Shown here piece by piece: positions 29,771 through 38,109 of a DNA stretch of 64,000 bases. Location: the NCBI GenBank assembly GCA_965221595.1, contig OZ244900.1, positions 2,852,001 to 2,916,000 on the forward strand, read 5' to 3'. Position 1 is the stretch's first letter; every line of letters begins with the position of its first letter. Below the pieces are notes generated by a model, which searched no databases, had not been told where the DNA came from, and worked only from the letters and a program-made list of their open reading frames with translations. Made by a program: the position numbers and the translations under genes. This DNA is from JAAXGX01 sp965221595. GTDB lineage: Bacteria; Acidobacteriota; Vicinamibacteria; Vicinamibacterales; UBA8438.

Positions 29771-30304
29771 CTATTCGATGACGACCAGCACCCTCCCCGC
29801 GTCCACCGAGGCGCCTTCCGCCACCGCCACCTCGGCCACCCGGCCGGCGCGCGGGGCGGTCAACTCGTTCTCCATCTTCATGGCCTCGACCACGACGACG
29901 CCCTGGCGGGCCTCGACCGCGTCGCCCGGGGCCACGAGCACTCGCACCACCTTCCCCGGCATCGGCGCCGTGACGTGCCGACCGTCGCCCCGCTCGCCGC
30001 CGCGCGTGCCGCGCGCACTGAACCGGGTGCGCCCGACGTCGACGAGCGCGCGCACCACGGTGCCGTCCACGTGCACGTCCACCGCGCCCGGCGCTGCCGC
30101 CTCGACGCAGCGGACGGCATGGCTTCCCGAACCGCCCTCGACGAGCACCAGGGAGAGCGTCTCCGGGTCGCTGCGGCGTGCGTCGACCACGCGTGTGACG
30201 CCGCCCCAGGCCACCCGGAACCGCGTCGGGTGCGAGCCGACCTGCTCGACCGCAACCCGGTGGCTGCGCCCGGCGACCTCGATCTCGATGGTAGTTTCAG
30301 CCAT
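29771..30304 (-). CDS. Biotin carboxyl carrier protein domain subunit of acyl-CoA carboxylase
   Basis: A 177-residue protein whose C-terminal 70 residues form a biotinyl domain with the lysine of EAMKMEN (Lys143) as biotin attachment site, preceded by TAPMPGKVVRVLV. The N-terminal 100 residues are a BT-like domain seen in acetyl/propionyl-CoA carboxylase alpha chains, here encoded separately. Start directly abuts the carboxylase stop (TGA then ATG), so stoichiometric expression is likely. It is followed by tamB after 10 bases. Confidence 0.92.
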   Translation of the reverse strand: MAETTIEIEVAGRSHRVAVEQVGSHPTRFRVAWGGVTRVVDARRSDPETLSLVLVEGGSGSHAVRCVEAAAPGAVDVHVDGTVVRALVDVGRTRFSARGTRGGERGDGRHVTAPMPGKVVRVLVAPGDAVEARQGVVVVEAMKMENELTAPRAGRVAEVAVAEGASVDAGRVLVVIE

Positions 30305-31825
30305 TCAGCGCCGCAAAGCTCCCAGACGCGCAGCCTGCTGCCACGGCGTGCGCGGCGCCCCGGACGACCCGTGTGGCGGACGCCCCGCCTCGGCGTCGAG
30401 GACCGCCCGCACGGCTGTAGCGAGCACCGCCAGCTCCTCGGCCGTCGTCGGCGGAGGGAGCAGCGGGCCGGGCGGCCGGGCAGCCAGCGTGCGGTCGAGG
30501 TAGCCCGTATCGAAGCGGGCGGCCGCGAAGTCCGGCCGATCCAGGATCCAGCGGAAGAGCGGGATTGTCGTCCGCACGCCGCCCACCTCGTACTCGGTCA
30601 GCGCCCGGCGCATGCGGTCGATCGCCTGGGGGCGCGTCTCGCCCCAGGCTACCAGCTTCGACAGCATCGAGTCGTAGTGCAGCGGCACCTCGAACCCGGG
30701 CGCCACCCCGCTGTCGTCGCGGATGCCCGGACCATCCGGCGTGCGCAGGCTCGTGATGCGACCGGGGCAGGGAATGAAGCCGGCCTCGGGATCCTCGGCG
30801 TAGACCCGGCACTCGATGGCGTGGCCGGCGGGCGCCAGCATCCGCTCGGCGTCCAGCGCCAGCTTCTCGCCGCGCGCGATGCGCAACTGCCATGCGACGA
30901 GATCGACCCCGGTCACCATCTCGGTCACCGGGTGCTCCACCTGCAGCCGCGTGTTCATCTCGAGGAAGTAGAACTGCCCGGCGTCGTCGAGCAGGAACTC
31001 GACCGTCCCCGCGTTGGTATAGCCCACGCCGCGGGCCAACGCCGCGGCCGCGGCCGCGAGCGCCTGCCGCGTGACCACGTCGACGACCGGCGACGGCGAC
31101 TCCTCGATCACCTTCTGGTGCCGCCGCTGAATCGAGCATTCGCGTTCCACGAACGGCACGACCCGGCCGTCGTCGTCGCCGAGCAACTGGACCTCGATGT
31201 GCCGCGCCACCTGTATGCAGCGCTCCAAGTAGACCGTCGAATCGCCGAATGCCGACTGCGCCTCGGAGCGCGCCGCCCGCACCGCACCCGGCAGCGCATC
31301 CGGCCCGTCGACCAGCCGCATGCCCTTCCCCCCGCCGCCGGCCACTGCCTTGACGAACAGCGGGTAGCCGATGCCGTCCGCCGTGCGGATGAGCTCGTCG
31401 GCGGTGGACTCGTCGGGCAGCGGGCCGTCCGTCCCCGGCACCACCGGCACGCCGGCCTGCCGGGCCGCCTCGCGCGACGCGGTCTTGCCGCCCATCAGCG
31501 CGATGACGTCGGCCGCCGGCCCCACGAAACGCAGGCCCGCGGCGCGGCAGGCGCGCGCGAACTCCGCGTTCTCCGCCAGGAACCCGTAGCCGGGATGGAC
31601 CGCATCCGCGCCGGTGCGGCGCGCGGCAGCGACCAGCTGGTCGATGTCCAGGTAGCTCTCGGCCGGCCGGTCGGCGCCCAGGCCGACTGCCTCGTCGGCA
31701 TAGCGCACGTGGGGCGCCAGCCGATCGCTCGGCGAGTACACGGCGACGGTCGGGACGCCCATGTCCCGACACGCGCGCATCACCCTGACGGCGATCTCTC
31801 CCCGGTTGGCGACGAGAACCTTCAC
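30305..31825 (-). CDS. Biotin carboxylase subunit of acyl-CoA carboxylase
   Basis: A 506-residue ATP-dependent biotin carboxylase. Visible motifs: the N-terminal KVLVANRGEIAVRVMRA, ATP-grasp glycine loop GGGGKGM, HIEVQLLGD, the RHQKVIEE stretch and the active-site EMNTRLQVEHPVTE. It carboxylates the biotin on the carrier protein encoded next. The C-terminal 60 residues are low-complexity Pro/Ala/Arg-rich and outside the family core. Neighbouring subunits make a three-part acyl-CoA carboxylase, probably propionyl/acetyl-CoA, as in acidobacteria and actinobacteria. Confidence 0.93.
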   Translation of the reverse strand: MKVLVANRGEIAVRVMRACRDMGVPTVAVYSPSDRLAPHVRYADEAVGLGADRPAESYLDIDQLVAAARRTGADAVHPGYGFLAENAEFARACRAAGLRFVGPAADVIALMGGKTASREAARQAGVPVVPGTDGPLPDESTADELIRTADGIGYPLFVKAVAGGGGKGMRLVDGPDALPGAVRAARSEAQSAFGDSTVYLERCIQVARHIEVQLLGDDDGRVVPFVERECSIQRRHQKVIEESPSPVVDVVTRQALAAAAAALARGVGYTNAGTVEFLLDDAGQFYFLEMNTRLQVEHPVTEMVTGVDLVAWQLRIARGEKLALDAERMLAPAGHAIECRVYAEDPEAGFIPCPGRITSLRTPDGPGIRDDSGVAPGFEVPLHYDSMLSKLVAWGETRPQAIDRMRRALTEYEVGGVRTTIPLFRWILDRPDFAAARFDTGYLDRTLAARPPGPLLPPPTTAEELAVLATAVRAVLDAEAGRPPHGSSGAPRTPWQQAARLGALRR

Positions 31826-31841
31826 GACCGTTCAACGCAAG

Positions 31842-33383
31842 TCATAGGGGAATGTTGCCGTGCTTCTTCTGGGGATTGGTGTCGCGCTTGCCTTCCAGAC
31901 TGCGCAGCGCGGCGATGAGCCGGGGCCTGGTGGTCCGCGGCTCGATGACCTGGTCGATGAAGCCGCGTCCGGCCGCGACGAACGGGTTGGCGAGCTTCTC
32001 CCGAAACTCCAGCACCCGCCGCTCGCGCTGCGCGGCGGGGTCCGCGGCCGTCTCGAGCTCCCGCTTGTACAGGATGTTGACGGCGCCCTCCGGACCCATC
32101 ACCGCGATCTCCGCCGTCGGCCAAGCCAGGTTGACATCGGTGCGGAGGTGCTTGCTCGCCATGACGCAGTACGCCCCGCCGTACGCCTTGCGGACGATGA
32201 CCGTCACCTTGGGCACGGTTGCCTCGGCAAACGCGAACAGCAGCTTGGCACCGTGACGAATGATGCCGCCGTATTCCTGCTGCGTACCGGGCAGGAACCC
32301 AGGCACGTCCTCGAGGGTGACGAGCGGAATGTTGAAAGCGTCGCAGAAGCGGACGAAGCGCGCGCCCTTCACCGACGCGTCGATGTCCAGCGTGCCGGCC
32401 AGGTGCGCGGGCTGGTTGGCGACGATGCCGACCGACTGCCCGCCGAGCCGCGCAAACCCCACCACGATGTTGCGGGCGAAGTGCCGCTGCACCTCCAGGA
32501 ACTCGCCGTCGTCCGCCACCGCATGCACCAGGTCCAGCATGTCGTAGGGCTGGTTCGGCGACTCGGGCACCAGGCTGTCGAGCTGCTCGTCGGCGCGGTC
32601 GGCGGGATCCGTCGACTCGACCCGCGGGGCGCCGTCGAGGTTGTTGCTCGGCAGGTAGCCCAGCAGTGTGCGGATGAGGGCGAGGCATTCCCGATCGTCC
32701 TGGACCGCGAAGTGCGCCACGCCGCTGCGCTCGTTGTGCGTCATCGCGCCGCCCAGCGCCTCCTTGGACACCTCCTCGTGCGTGACCGTCCGGATGACGT
32801 CGGGACCGGTGACGAACATGTAGCTCGATTCGCGCACCATGACGTTGAAGTCGGTGATCGCCGGCGAGTACACGGCGCCGCCCGCGCACGGGCCCATGAT
32901 GGCCGAGATCTGCGGGATCACCCCCGAGGCCAGCGTGTTGCGAAGAAAGATGTCAGCGTAGCCGCCGAGCGAGAGCACGCCCTCCTGGATGCGCGCGCCG
33001 CCGGAGTCGTTCAGCCCCACGACCGGCGCGCCGTTCCGGACCGCCAGGTCCATGATCTTGACGATCTTCGACGCGTTGGTCTCCGACAGCGAGCCGCCGA
33101 ACACGGTGAAGTCCTGGGCGAACGCATACACGAGGCGGCCGTCCACCAGCCCGTGGCCGGCCACGACGCCGTCGCCGGGAACGAGTTCGTCCGCCATCCC
33201 GAAGTCCCGGCAGCGATGCGTGACCAGCTTGTCGATCTCCCGCAGGCTGCCCGGATCGAAGAACAGCTCCATCCGCTCCCGTGCCGTGAGCTTTCCGGCG
33301 GCGTGCTGCCGTTGCCGGCGCGCCTCGCCGCCCCCGAGCTCCGCCCGACGTTCGTACTCCTCGAGAACCTGTCGCGTGTCCAT
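31842..33383 (-). CDS. Acyl-CoA carboxylase carboxyltransferase (propionyl-CoA type beta subunit)
   Basis: A 513-residue carboxyltransferase of the PccB/AccD5 family: N-terminal crotonase-like domain with GGSLSETNASKIVKIMDLA and DSGGARIQEGV, GPCAGGAVYSPA, and the second domain with DVPGFLPGTQQEYGGIIRHG and KAYGGAYCVMASKHLRTD. These motifs are those of propionyl-CoA carboxylase beta chains; acetyl-CoA or branched substrates are possible too. It lies 16 bases upstream of the biotin carboxylase gene and 92 bases downstream of fsa. Confidence 0.93.
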   Translation of the reverse strand: MDTRQVLEEYERRAELGGGEARRQRQHAAGKLTARERMELFFDPGSLREIDKLVTHRCRDFGMADELVPGDGVVAGHGLVDGRLVYAFAQDFTVFGGSLSETNASKIVKIMDLAVRNGAPVVGLNDSGGARIQEGVLSLGGYADIFLRNTLASGVIPQISAIMGPCAGGAVYSPAITDFNVMVRESSYMFVTGPDVIRTVTHEEVSKEALGGAMTHNERSGVAHFAVQDDRECLALIRTLLGYLPSNNLDGAPRVESTDPADRADEQLDSLVPESPNQPYDMLDLVHAVADDGEFLEVQRHFARNIVVGFARLGGQSVGIVANQPAHLAGTLDIDASVKGARFVRFCDAFNIPLVTLEDVPGFLPGTQQEYGGIIRHGAKLLFAFAEATVPKVTVIVRKAYGGAYCVMASKHLRTDVNLAWPTAEIAVMGPEGAVNILYKRELETAADPAAQRERRVLEFREKLANPFVAAGRGFIDQVIEPRTTRPRLIAALRSLEGKRDTNPQKKHGNIPL

Positions 33384-33475
33384 GCGTCTTCGTTTCCGGA
33401 ATTCTCTGGCCCGCCAATCGTCGCCTGAGCGCTCCGCCTAGTGCTTAGTCCATCCTACCGGGAGTCTACGCCGTT

Positions 33476-34144
33476 CTACGGCGCAGACTCCTGAACGCGC
33501 GCCGCCTGTGCGCGTTCCCAATCGGCCAGGAACTTCTGCAGGCCGATGTCGGTCAGGGGGTGCGCAAAGAGCGCATCGATGACCCGGGCGGGACACGTGC
33601 AGATGTCAGCGCCCAGGGTCGCCGCCTCCACGACGTGCAGCGGACCCCGCACGCTGGCCGCCAGCACTTCGGTGGCGAACTCGTGCTGGTCGTAGATGCC
33701 CACTACCTGGCCGATGAGGTCCATGCCGGACGCCGCGACGTCGTCGAGCCGGCCGACGAACGGACTGACGTACGCCGCGCCGACCTTGGCGGCCAATAGT
33801 GCCTGGGCGGCGGAAAACACGAGCGTCACGTTCACGCGGATCCCTTCGCCGGTGAGCCGCCTGCACGCGGCCACGCCGTTCCGCCCGAAAGGGACCTTGA
33901 CGACGATGTGTTCGTCGAGCCCGGCCAGCCGCCGCCCTTCGCGCACCATCTCGTCGGCGGTGGTGGACACCACCTCCGCGCTGACGGGCCCTTCGACCAG
34001 CCGGCAGATGGTCTTCAGGATCGTATCCGGATCCCCGCCCTCGCGGGCGAGCAGCGACGGGTTGGTCGTCACCCCGTCCACGATGCCGAGCGGCAGCAGC
34101 GCCTCGATGTCGGGAACGTGCGCCGTATCGACGAACAGCTTCAT
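33476..34144 (-). CDS. fsa: Fructose-6-phosphate aldolase/transaldolase-like protein
   Basis: A 222-residue protein of the small transaldolase (TalC/FSA) family: MKLFVDTAHVPDIEALLPLG at the start, DGVTTNPSLLA, and the Schiff-base lysine in HIVVKVPFG; later NVTLVFSAAQALLAAK, YVSPFVGRLDD and the DIGLQKFLADW C-terminus. The ATG 34144 gives the standard N-terminus; a longer frame adds only 19 non-conserved residues. The enzyme acts in the pentose phosphate or related sugar-phosphate routes. Ten bases downstream of the FAH-family gene. Confidence 0.9.
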   Translation of the reverse strand: MKLFVDTAHVPDIEALLPLGIVDGVTTNPSLLAREGGDPDTILKTICRLVEGPVSAEVVSTTADEMVREGRRLAGLDEHIVVKVPFGRNGVAACRRLTGEGIRVNVTLVFSAAQALLAAKVGAAYVSPFVGRLDDVAASGMDLIGQVVGIYDQHEFATEVLAASVRGPLHVVEAATLGADICTCPARVIDALFAHPLTDIGLQKFLADWERAQAARVQESAP

Positions 34145-34154
34145 CGCTCGAACC

Positions 34155-34934
34155 TCACGCCGGGTCGGCGGCGACCACGTCGTTCGCCAGCGAGCCGACA
34201 CCGGCGACCTTCACGACAATCCGATCTCCCGGCTGCAGCGGACCGACCCCTGAGGGGGTGCCGGTCGCGATCACGTCCCCCGGCAGCAGCGTCATCACCG
34301 CGGAGACGAACTCGACCAGACGGCCGATGTCGAAGATGAGCTCGCGGGTGTTCGACGCCTGGCGCCGCTCGCCGTTGAGCCACGATTCGACGTCCAGCGC
34401 GCGCCAGTCGACGCCCACCGCCACCGCCGGACCGACCGGGGCGAACGTGTCGAAGCCCTTGGCGCGGGTGTACTGCACGTCGCGCTTCTGGAGGTCCCGG
34501 TCCGTCACGTCGTTCACGCAGGTCAGACCCAGTATATGGTCCGGCGCGTCGGCAGCCGAAACCCGCCGCGCGCGGCGCCCGATCACCACGCCGAGCTCGG
34601 CCTCGTAGTCGACCCGGCCAGCCCCCGGCGGCAGTACGATGGCGTCGTCGGGCCCCACGACCGCCGACGGCGGTTTGAGGAAGATCAGCGGCTCGTCGGG
34701 CAGCGGTTTGTTCATCTCCCGGGCGTGGTCGCGGTAGTTCAGGCCCACCGCCACGATCTTCGACGGCGCGAGGGGTGCCACAATCCGCAGGTCGGCCGGA
34801 TCGACCGCGGCGCCGGCACGGTAGCGGCCGAACAGGTCGCCGTCGAGCTCGTTCCAGTCGCCGCCGGCCTGCAGCACGTGCACTTGCCGGCCGGCGCGCT
34901 CCGCCCGGTAGATCCAGTGCGCCCCATCACTCAT
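34155..34934 (-). CDS. Fumarylacetoacetate hydrolase family protein
   Basis: A 259-residue protein of the FAH superfamily: KIVAVGLNYRDHAREMNKPL, PLIFLKPPSAVVGPDD, the metal-binding DYEAELGVVIG, and the LPGDVIATGTPSGVGPL loop. Members cleave C-C bonds in acylpyruvates or catechol-pathway intermediates; exact substrate unknown. Its start overlaps the lipoprotein stop by four bases (ATGA), so it is translationally coupled. Confidence 0.9.
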   Translation of the reverse strand: MSDGAHWIYRAERAGRQVHVLQAGGDWNELDGDLFGRYRAGAAVDPADLRIVAPLAPSKIVAVGLNYRDHAREMNKPLPDEPLIFLKPPSAVVGPDDAIVLPPGAGRVDYEAELGVVIGRRARRVSAADAPDHILGLTCVNDVTDRDLQKRDVQYTRAKGFDTFAPVGPAVAVGVDWRALDVESWLNGERRQASNTRELIFDIGRLVEFVSAVMTLLPGDVIATGTPSGVGPLQPGDRIVVKVAGVGSLANDVVAADPA

Positions 34935-36175
34935 CGCGCTTGCTCCCTGACCCGCTCCGACGGTGGGCTGACGTTGGGCGGCTCGCCGTCATCGACCGCC
35001 TGCACCGCATACTCGTAGCTCACGCCCGGCTCCACCGTCGCATCGCGCCAGGTCGTCGCCGCGATCGGCTCAGCGGTCAACGCGCCGAGTTTCGCACCTG
35101 CGCCGCGTGCGCGCAAGACCAGGTAGCCGACGACGTCGTCCTCGGCGTTGGGCATCCAGGCCAGATTGACGACGCCCGCGGCCGCCACCGCGGCGAGGCC
35201 CGCCGGCGGGGCCGGCGCGAACGTGTCGACCAGCTCGCGGCAGGTGACCCCCGACGGCGCGCTGCGCACGTCAATCCCGTCGATGGCGTGGACCGTGCGG
35301 ACGGCGAAGCAGCGTTCGACGCCGAGCGCCGGATCCGCTTCGTGATACGACGTGCCCGCCAGCGGCGCGGCATGCAGGGGCCGCGGCACGCGTGCGCGCC
35401 CGGCGTCCGGCGCCGCGGCGGTGGCGTAGACCTCGTAGCGCGTCGCGGCCGGACGCGGCGGCAGCGCCCGCGACGGCAGCTCCGCGGCGGTGGCTGTGCG
35501 CTGCACGGGCAGGCGCGCCGCGGGCGGCGGCGTCCAGGCAACTGAAAGCCGCGTCTCGTCGTAGGTCACCCGGGGCGGCGCGGGCGGTGCGGGGGCGGAC
35601 CCCAGCGGCACCATCGCCCGCCGCGACGGCCGGCTCTCGCGGTCGCGGCCGGAGACCGCCAGGGCCACGTAGGTCCGGGTGGCGGGCCGCGGCAGCGGCG
35701 GACCGAGCAGTGGGCCGGCAACGACGGCGGGCCTCTCCGGCGGGTCCTCCCCGGCGTTCACTGCAGGCGTCGGCAGCGGCAGCGCCTCGGCCACGGTCAG
35801 CCGCTCGCCTTGGGCCGGCAGCCGGTCGTCCCCGGCGCTCGCCCTGTCGGCGCCGGGTCGGGCAACCTCCAGCCGCGCGACCAGCATGGCCGCGGCGAGC
35901 CACGCGTCCAGCGCCACGTCCGGGCGGCCGGCGGGCGGTGGCGCGGTCAGGGCGTACAGCTCGACCCGGTCGAGGTCGGCCGGCGACGTGCCGTCGCTGT
36001 TCGCGGACGGAATCGTGAACTGCACGTAGACGTGGTCTCCGAAGCGTTCCGCGGACAGATCGGCAACCGGGGCGGGCACGACCAGGCGCGGCGGGAGCGG
36101 GTCGCCCCGCACGCCGCACCCCGCACCGAGCGCGGCGCAGAGCAGCGCGGGCAGGCCGGCCCGCCGACGGATCAC
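34931..36175 (-). CDS. Lipoprotein with fibronectin type III-like repeats
   Basis: A 414-residue lipoprotein. The start GTG at 36175 overlaps the hslU stop (GTGA). The N-terminus (RRRAGLPALLCAALGAGC) has a lipobox with Cys as acceptor. The rest shows fibronectin type III-like stretches (for example RYEVYATAAAP, GLAAVAAAGVVNLAWMPNAE and YEYAVQAVDDGEPPNVSPPS) separated by Pro/Ala linkers. Such surface lipoproteins may bind carbohydrate or other surface components; I cannot name a function. A longer open frame spanning 34931-39586 is just this gene joined to shadows of hslU, hslV and the permease. Confidence 0.7.
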   Translation of the reverse strand: MIRRRAGLPALLCAALGAGCGVRGDPLPPRLVVPAPVADLSAERFGDHVYVQFTIPSANSDGTSPADLDRVELYALTAPPPAGRPDVALDAWLAAAMLVARLEVARPGADRASAGDDRLPAQGERLTVAEALPLPTPAVNAGEDPPERPAVVAGPLLGPPLPRPATRTYVALAVSGRDRESRPSRRAMVPLGSAPAPPAPPRVTYDETRLSVAWTPPPAARLPVQRTATAAELPSRALPPRPAATRYEVYATAAAPDAGRARVPRPLHAAPLAGTSYHEADPALGVERCFAVRTVHAIDGIDVRSAPSGVTCRELVDTFAPAPPAGLAAVAAAGVVNLAWMPNAEDDVVGYLVLRARGAGAKLGALTAEPIAATTWRDATVEPGVSYEYAVQAVDDGEPPNVSPPSERVREQAR

Positions 36176-37551
36176 AGAATGTACCGCGATAGATCCTCGT
36201 CCTTCACGATGTCGACGAGCATCCGGTCGACGTAGGCGCCGTCCATGACGACCTGCTGCTCGATCATGTCGGGCGCATCGAAGGAGACCTCGTCGAGCAG
36301 CTTCTCCATGACGGTGTGCAGCCGCCGCGCGCCGATGTTCTCCGTGCGCTCGTTGACCATGGTCGCAAACTCCGCGACGCGCCGCACGGCCTCGGCCTCG
36401 AAGGTCAGCTCGAGACCCTCGGTGGCCAGCAGCGCCATGTACTGGGTGACCAGCGCGCCCTTCGGCTCCGTCAGGATGCGCACGAACTCGTCCGTGCCCA
36501 GGGCATCCAGCTCGACCCGGATCGGAAACCGCCCCTGCAGCTCGGGAATCAGGTCGGACGGCTTGGCCATGTGGAACGCGCCGGCCGCAATGAACAGGAT
36601 GTGGTCCGTGCGCACCATGCCGTGCTTCGTGCTGACCGTGGTGCCCTCGACGATGGGCAGGATGTCGCGCTGCACGCCCTCGCGGCTCACGTCCGGTCCC
36701 TGCACCCCCTCGCGCCCGGCGATCTTGTCGATCTCGTCGACGAATATGATGCCGGCCTGTTCGACGCGCTCCACGGCCGAACGGCTCACGCTGTCCATGT
36801 CGACGAGCTTCTGTTCCTCTTCCTGGGTCAGGTGCTGCAGCGCCTCCGGCACCTTCAGACGCCGCTTCCGCGGCCGACCCTGGAAGAGACTCGGCAGCAT
36901 GTCCTTCACGTTGATGTCGATCTCCTCGATCGACGAGCCCGTGACTACCTCGAACGAGGGCAGCGACCGCTCCCGGACCTCGACCTCGACCACCCGCGCA
37001 TCGAGCCGGCCGCCGTGGAGCTGGTCGCGAAACTTCTCCCGCGTGCGCTGCGCGTGCTCGCCGGCGGCAGCGGCGTCGGACGCGTCGGCCACCGGCCGCA
37101 CCGGCGGCAGGAGCAGGTCCAGCAGACGCTCCTCGGCGCTCTCGCGGGCCTTGCCGCGCACCTCGACCAGCCGCTGCTCGCGGACCATGTCGACCGCCAG
37201 TTCGACCAGGTCGCGGACCATCGACTCGACGTCGCGGCCGACGTAGCCGACCTCGGTGAACTTCGACGCCTCGACCTTGATGAACGGCGACTGGGCCAGC
37301 CGGGCGAGCCGTCGGGCGATCTCGGTCTTGCCCACACCGGTCGGGCCGATCATCAGGATGTTCTTGGGCGCCACCTCCTCGGCCAGTTCCGGCGGCAACT
37401 TCTGGCGCCGCATCCGGTTCCGGAGCGCGACGGCAACCGCCCGCTTGGCGCTCGTCTGGCCCACGACGTACTTGTCGAGCTCGGCTACGATCTGACGCGG
37501 CGTCAGCGTGTCGGCACTCGTCACCGTCGATTCGGGCAGGTAGATGGGCAT
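36172..37551 (-). CDS. hslU: ATP-dependent protease ATPase subunit HslU
   Basis: HslU (ClpY) is the AAA+ hexamer that unfolds substrates for the HslV peptidase. The 459-residue product begins with MPIYLPESTVTSADTLTPRQ, has the Walker A GPTGVGKT (69-76), an intermediate domain (about 110-250) and Walker B IIFVDEIDKI, and ends in the canonical DLSRYIL, the C-terminal tail that inserts into HslV. It starts 21 bases after the hslV stop. Confidence 0.96.
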   Translation of the reverse strand: MPIYLPESTVTSADTLTPRQIVAELDKYVVGQTSAKRAVAVALRNRMRRQKLPPELAEEVAPKNILMIGPTGVGKTEIARRLARLAQSPFIKVEASKFTEVGYVGRDVESMVRDLVELAVDMVREQRLVEVRGKARESAEERLLDLLLPPVRPVADASDAAAAGEHAQRTREKFRDQLHGGRLDARVVEVEVRERSLPSFEVVTGSSIEEIDINVKDMLPSLFQGRPRKRRLKVPEALQHLTQEEEQKLVDMDSVSRSAVERVEQAGIIFVDEIDKIAGREGVQGPDVSREGVQRDILPIVEGTTVSTKHGMVRTDHILFIAAGAFHMAKPSDLIPELQGRFPIRVELDALGTDEFVRILTEPKGALVTQYMALLATEGLELTFEAEAVRRVAEFATMVNERTENIGARRLHTVMEKLLDEVSFDAPDMIEQQVVMDGAYVDRMLVDIVKDEDLSRYIL

Positions 37552-37572
37552 GACGGGCGGGACCGCAGACTC

Positions 37573-38106
37573 CTACAGTTCCTCGATCGTGACACTGGCA
37601 TTCGTGTAAATGCAAATGCCGGCTGCTATGGTCAGCGCCTGCTCGGCGATGGCGCGTGCATCGAGCTCGGTATGGCGTGCAAGCGCCTTGGCTGCCGCCA
37701 TGGCGTACGGCCCGCCGGACCCGATGGCGACGATGCCGTCGTCGGGCTCGATCAGATCCCCGGTGCCCGAGAGCAGGAAGGTGGCCGAGGCGTCGACGAC
37801 CAGCAGCAGCGCCTCCAGGCGACGCAGCATGCGGTCGGTGCGCCAGTCCTTGGCGAGCTCGACGACCGAACGTTCCAGATTCCCGCGGTACTGCTCGAGC
37901 TTCGACTCGAAGCGCGCGAACAGGGCGAACGAATCGGCCGACGAGCCGGCGAACCCGGCCAGGATCCTGCCGTTGTAGAGCCGTCGGATCTTGCGCGCAC
38001 TCTGCTTGACGACGGTGTTGCCGAGCGTCACCTGTCCGTCGCCGGCCAGCACGACCTGCTCCCCGCGGCGCACCGCGAGCACCGTCGTACTGTGGAAGTC
38101 GGCCAC
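37573..38106 (-). CDS. hslV: ATP-dependent protease subunit HslV
   Basis: HslV (ClpQ) is a proteasome-like N-terminal threonine peptidase. The 177-residue product shows the mature start TTVLAVRRG after a short propeptide MADFHS, so processing is needed to expose the catalytic Thr. GDGQVTLGNTVVK, FAGSSADSFALF and GTGDLIEPDDGIVAIGSGG are family hallmarks. The start is four bases after the APC permease stop, which places the two in a transcription unit. Confidence 0.96.
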   Translation of the reverse strand: MADFHSTTVLAVRRGEQVVLAGDGQVTLGNTVVKQSARKIRRLYNGRILAGFAGSSADSFALFARFESKLEQYRGNLERSVVELAKDWRTDRMLRRLEALLLVVDASATFLLSGTGDLIEPDDGIVAIGSGGPYAMAAAKALARHTELDARAIAEQALTIAAGICIYTNASVTIEEL

Positions 38107-38109
38107 CGG

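Noticed and set aside
25402..29781. Very long plus-strand open frame (about 1459 codons)
   Set aside because: It is antisense to the TamB-like gene and composed of Arg/His/Gln/Asp-rich shadow sequence with no domain; a high-GC codon artefact.
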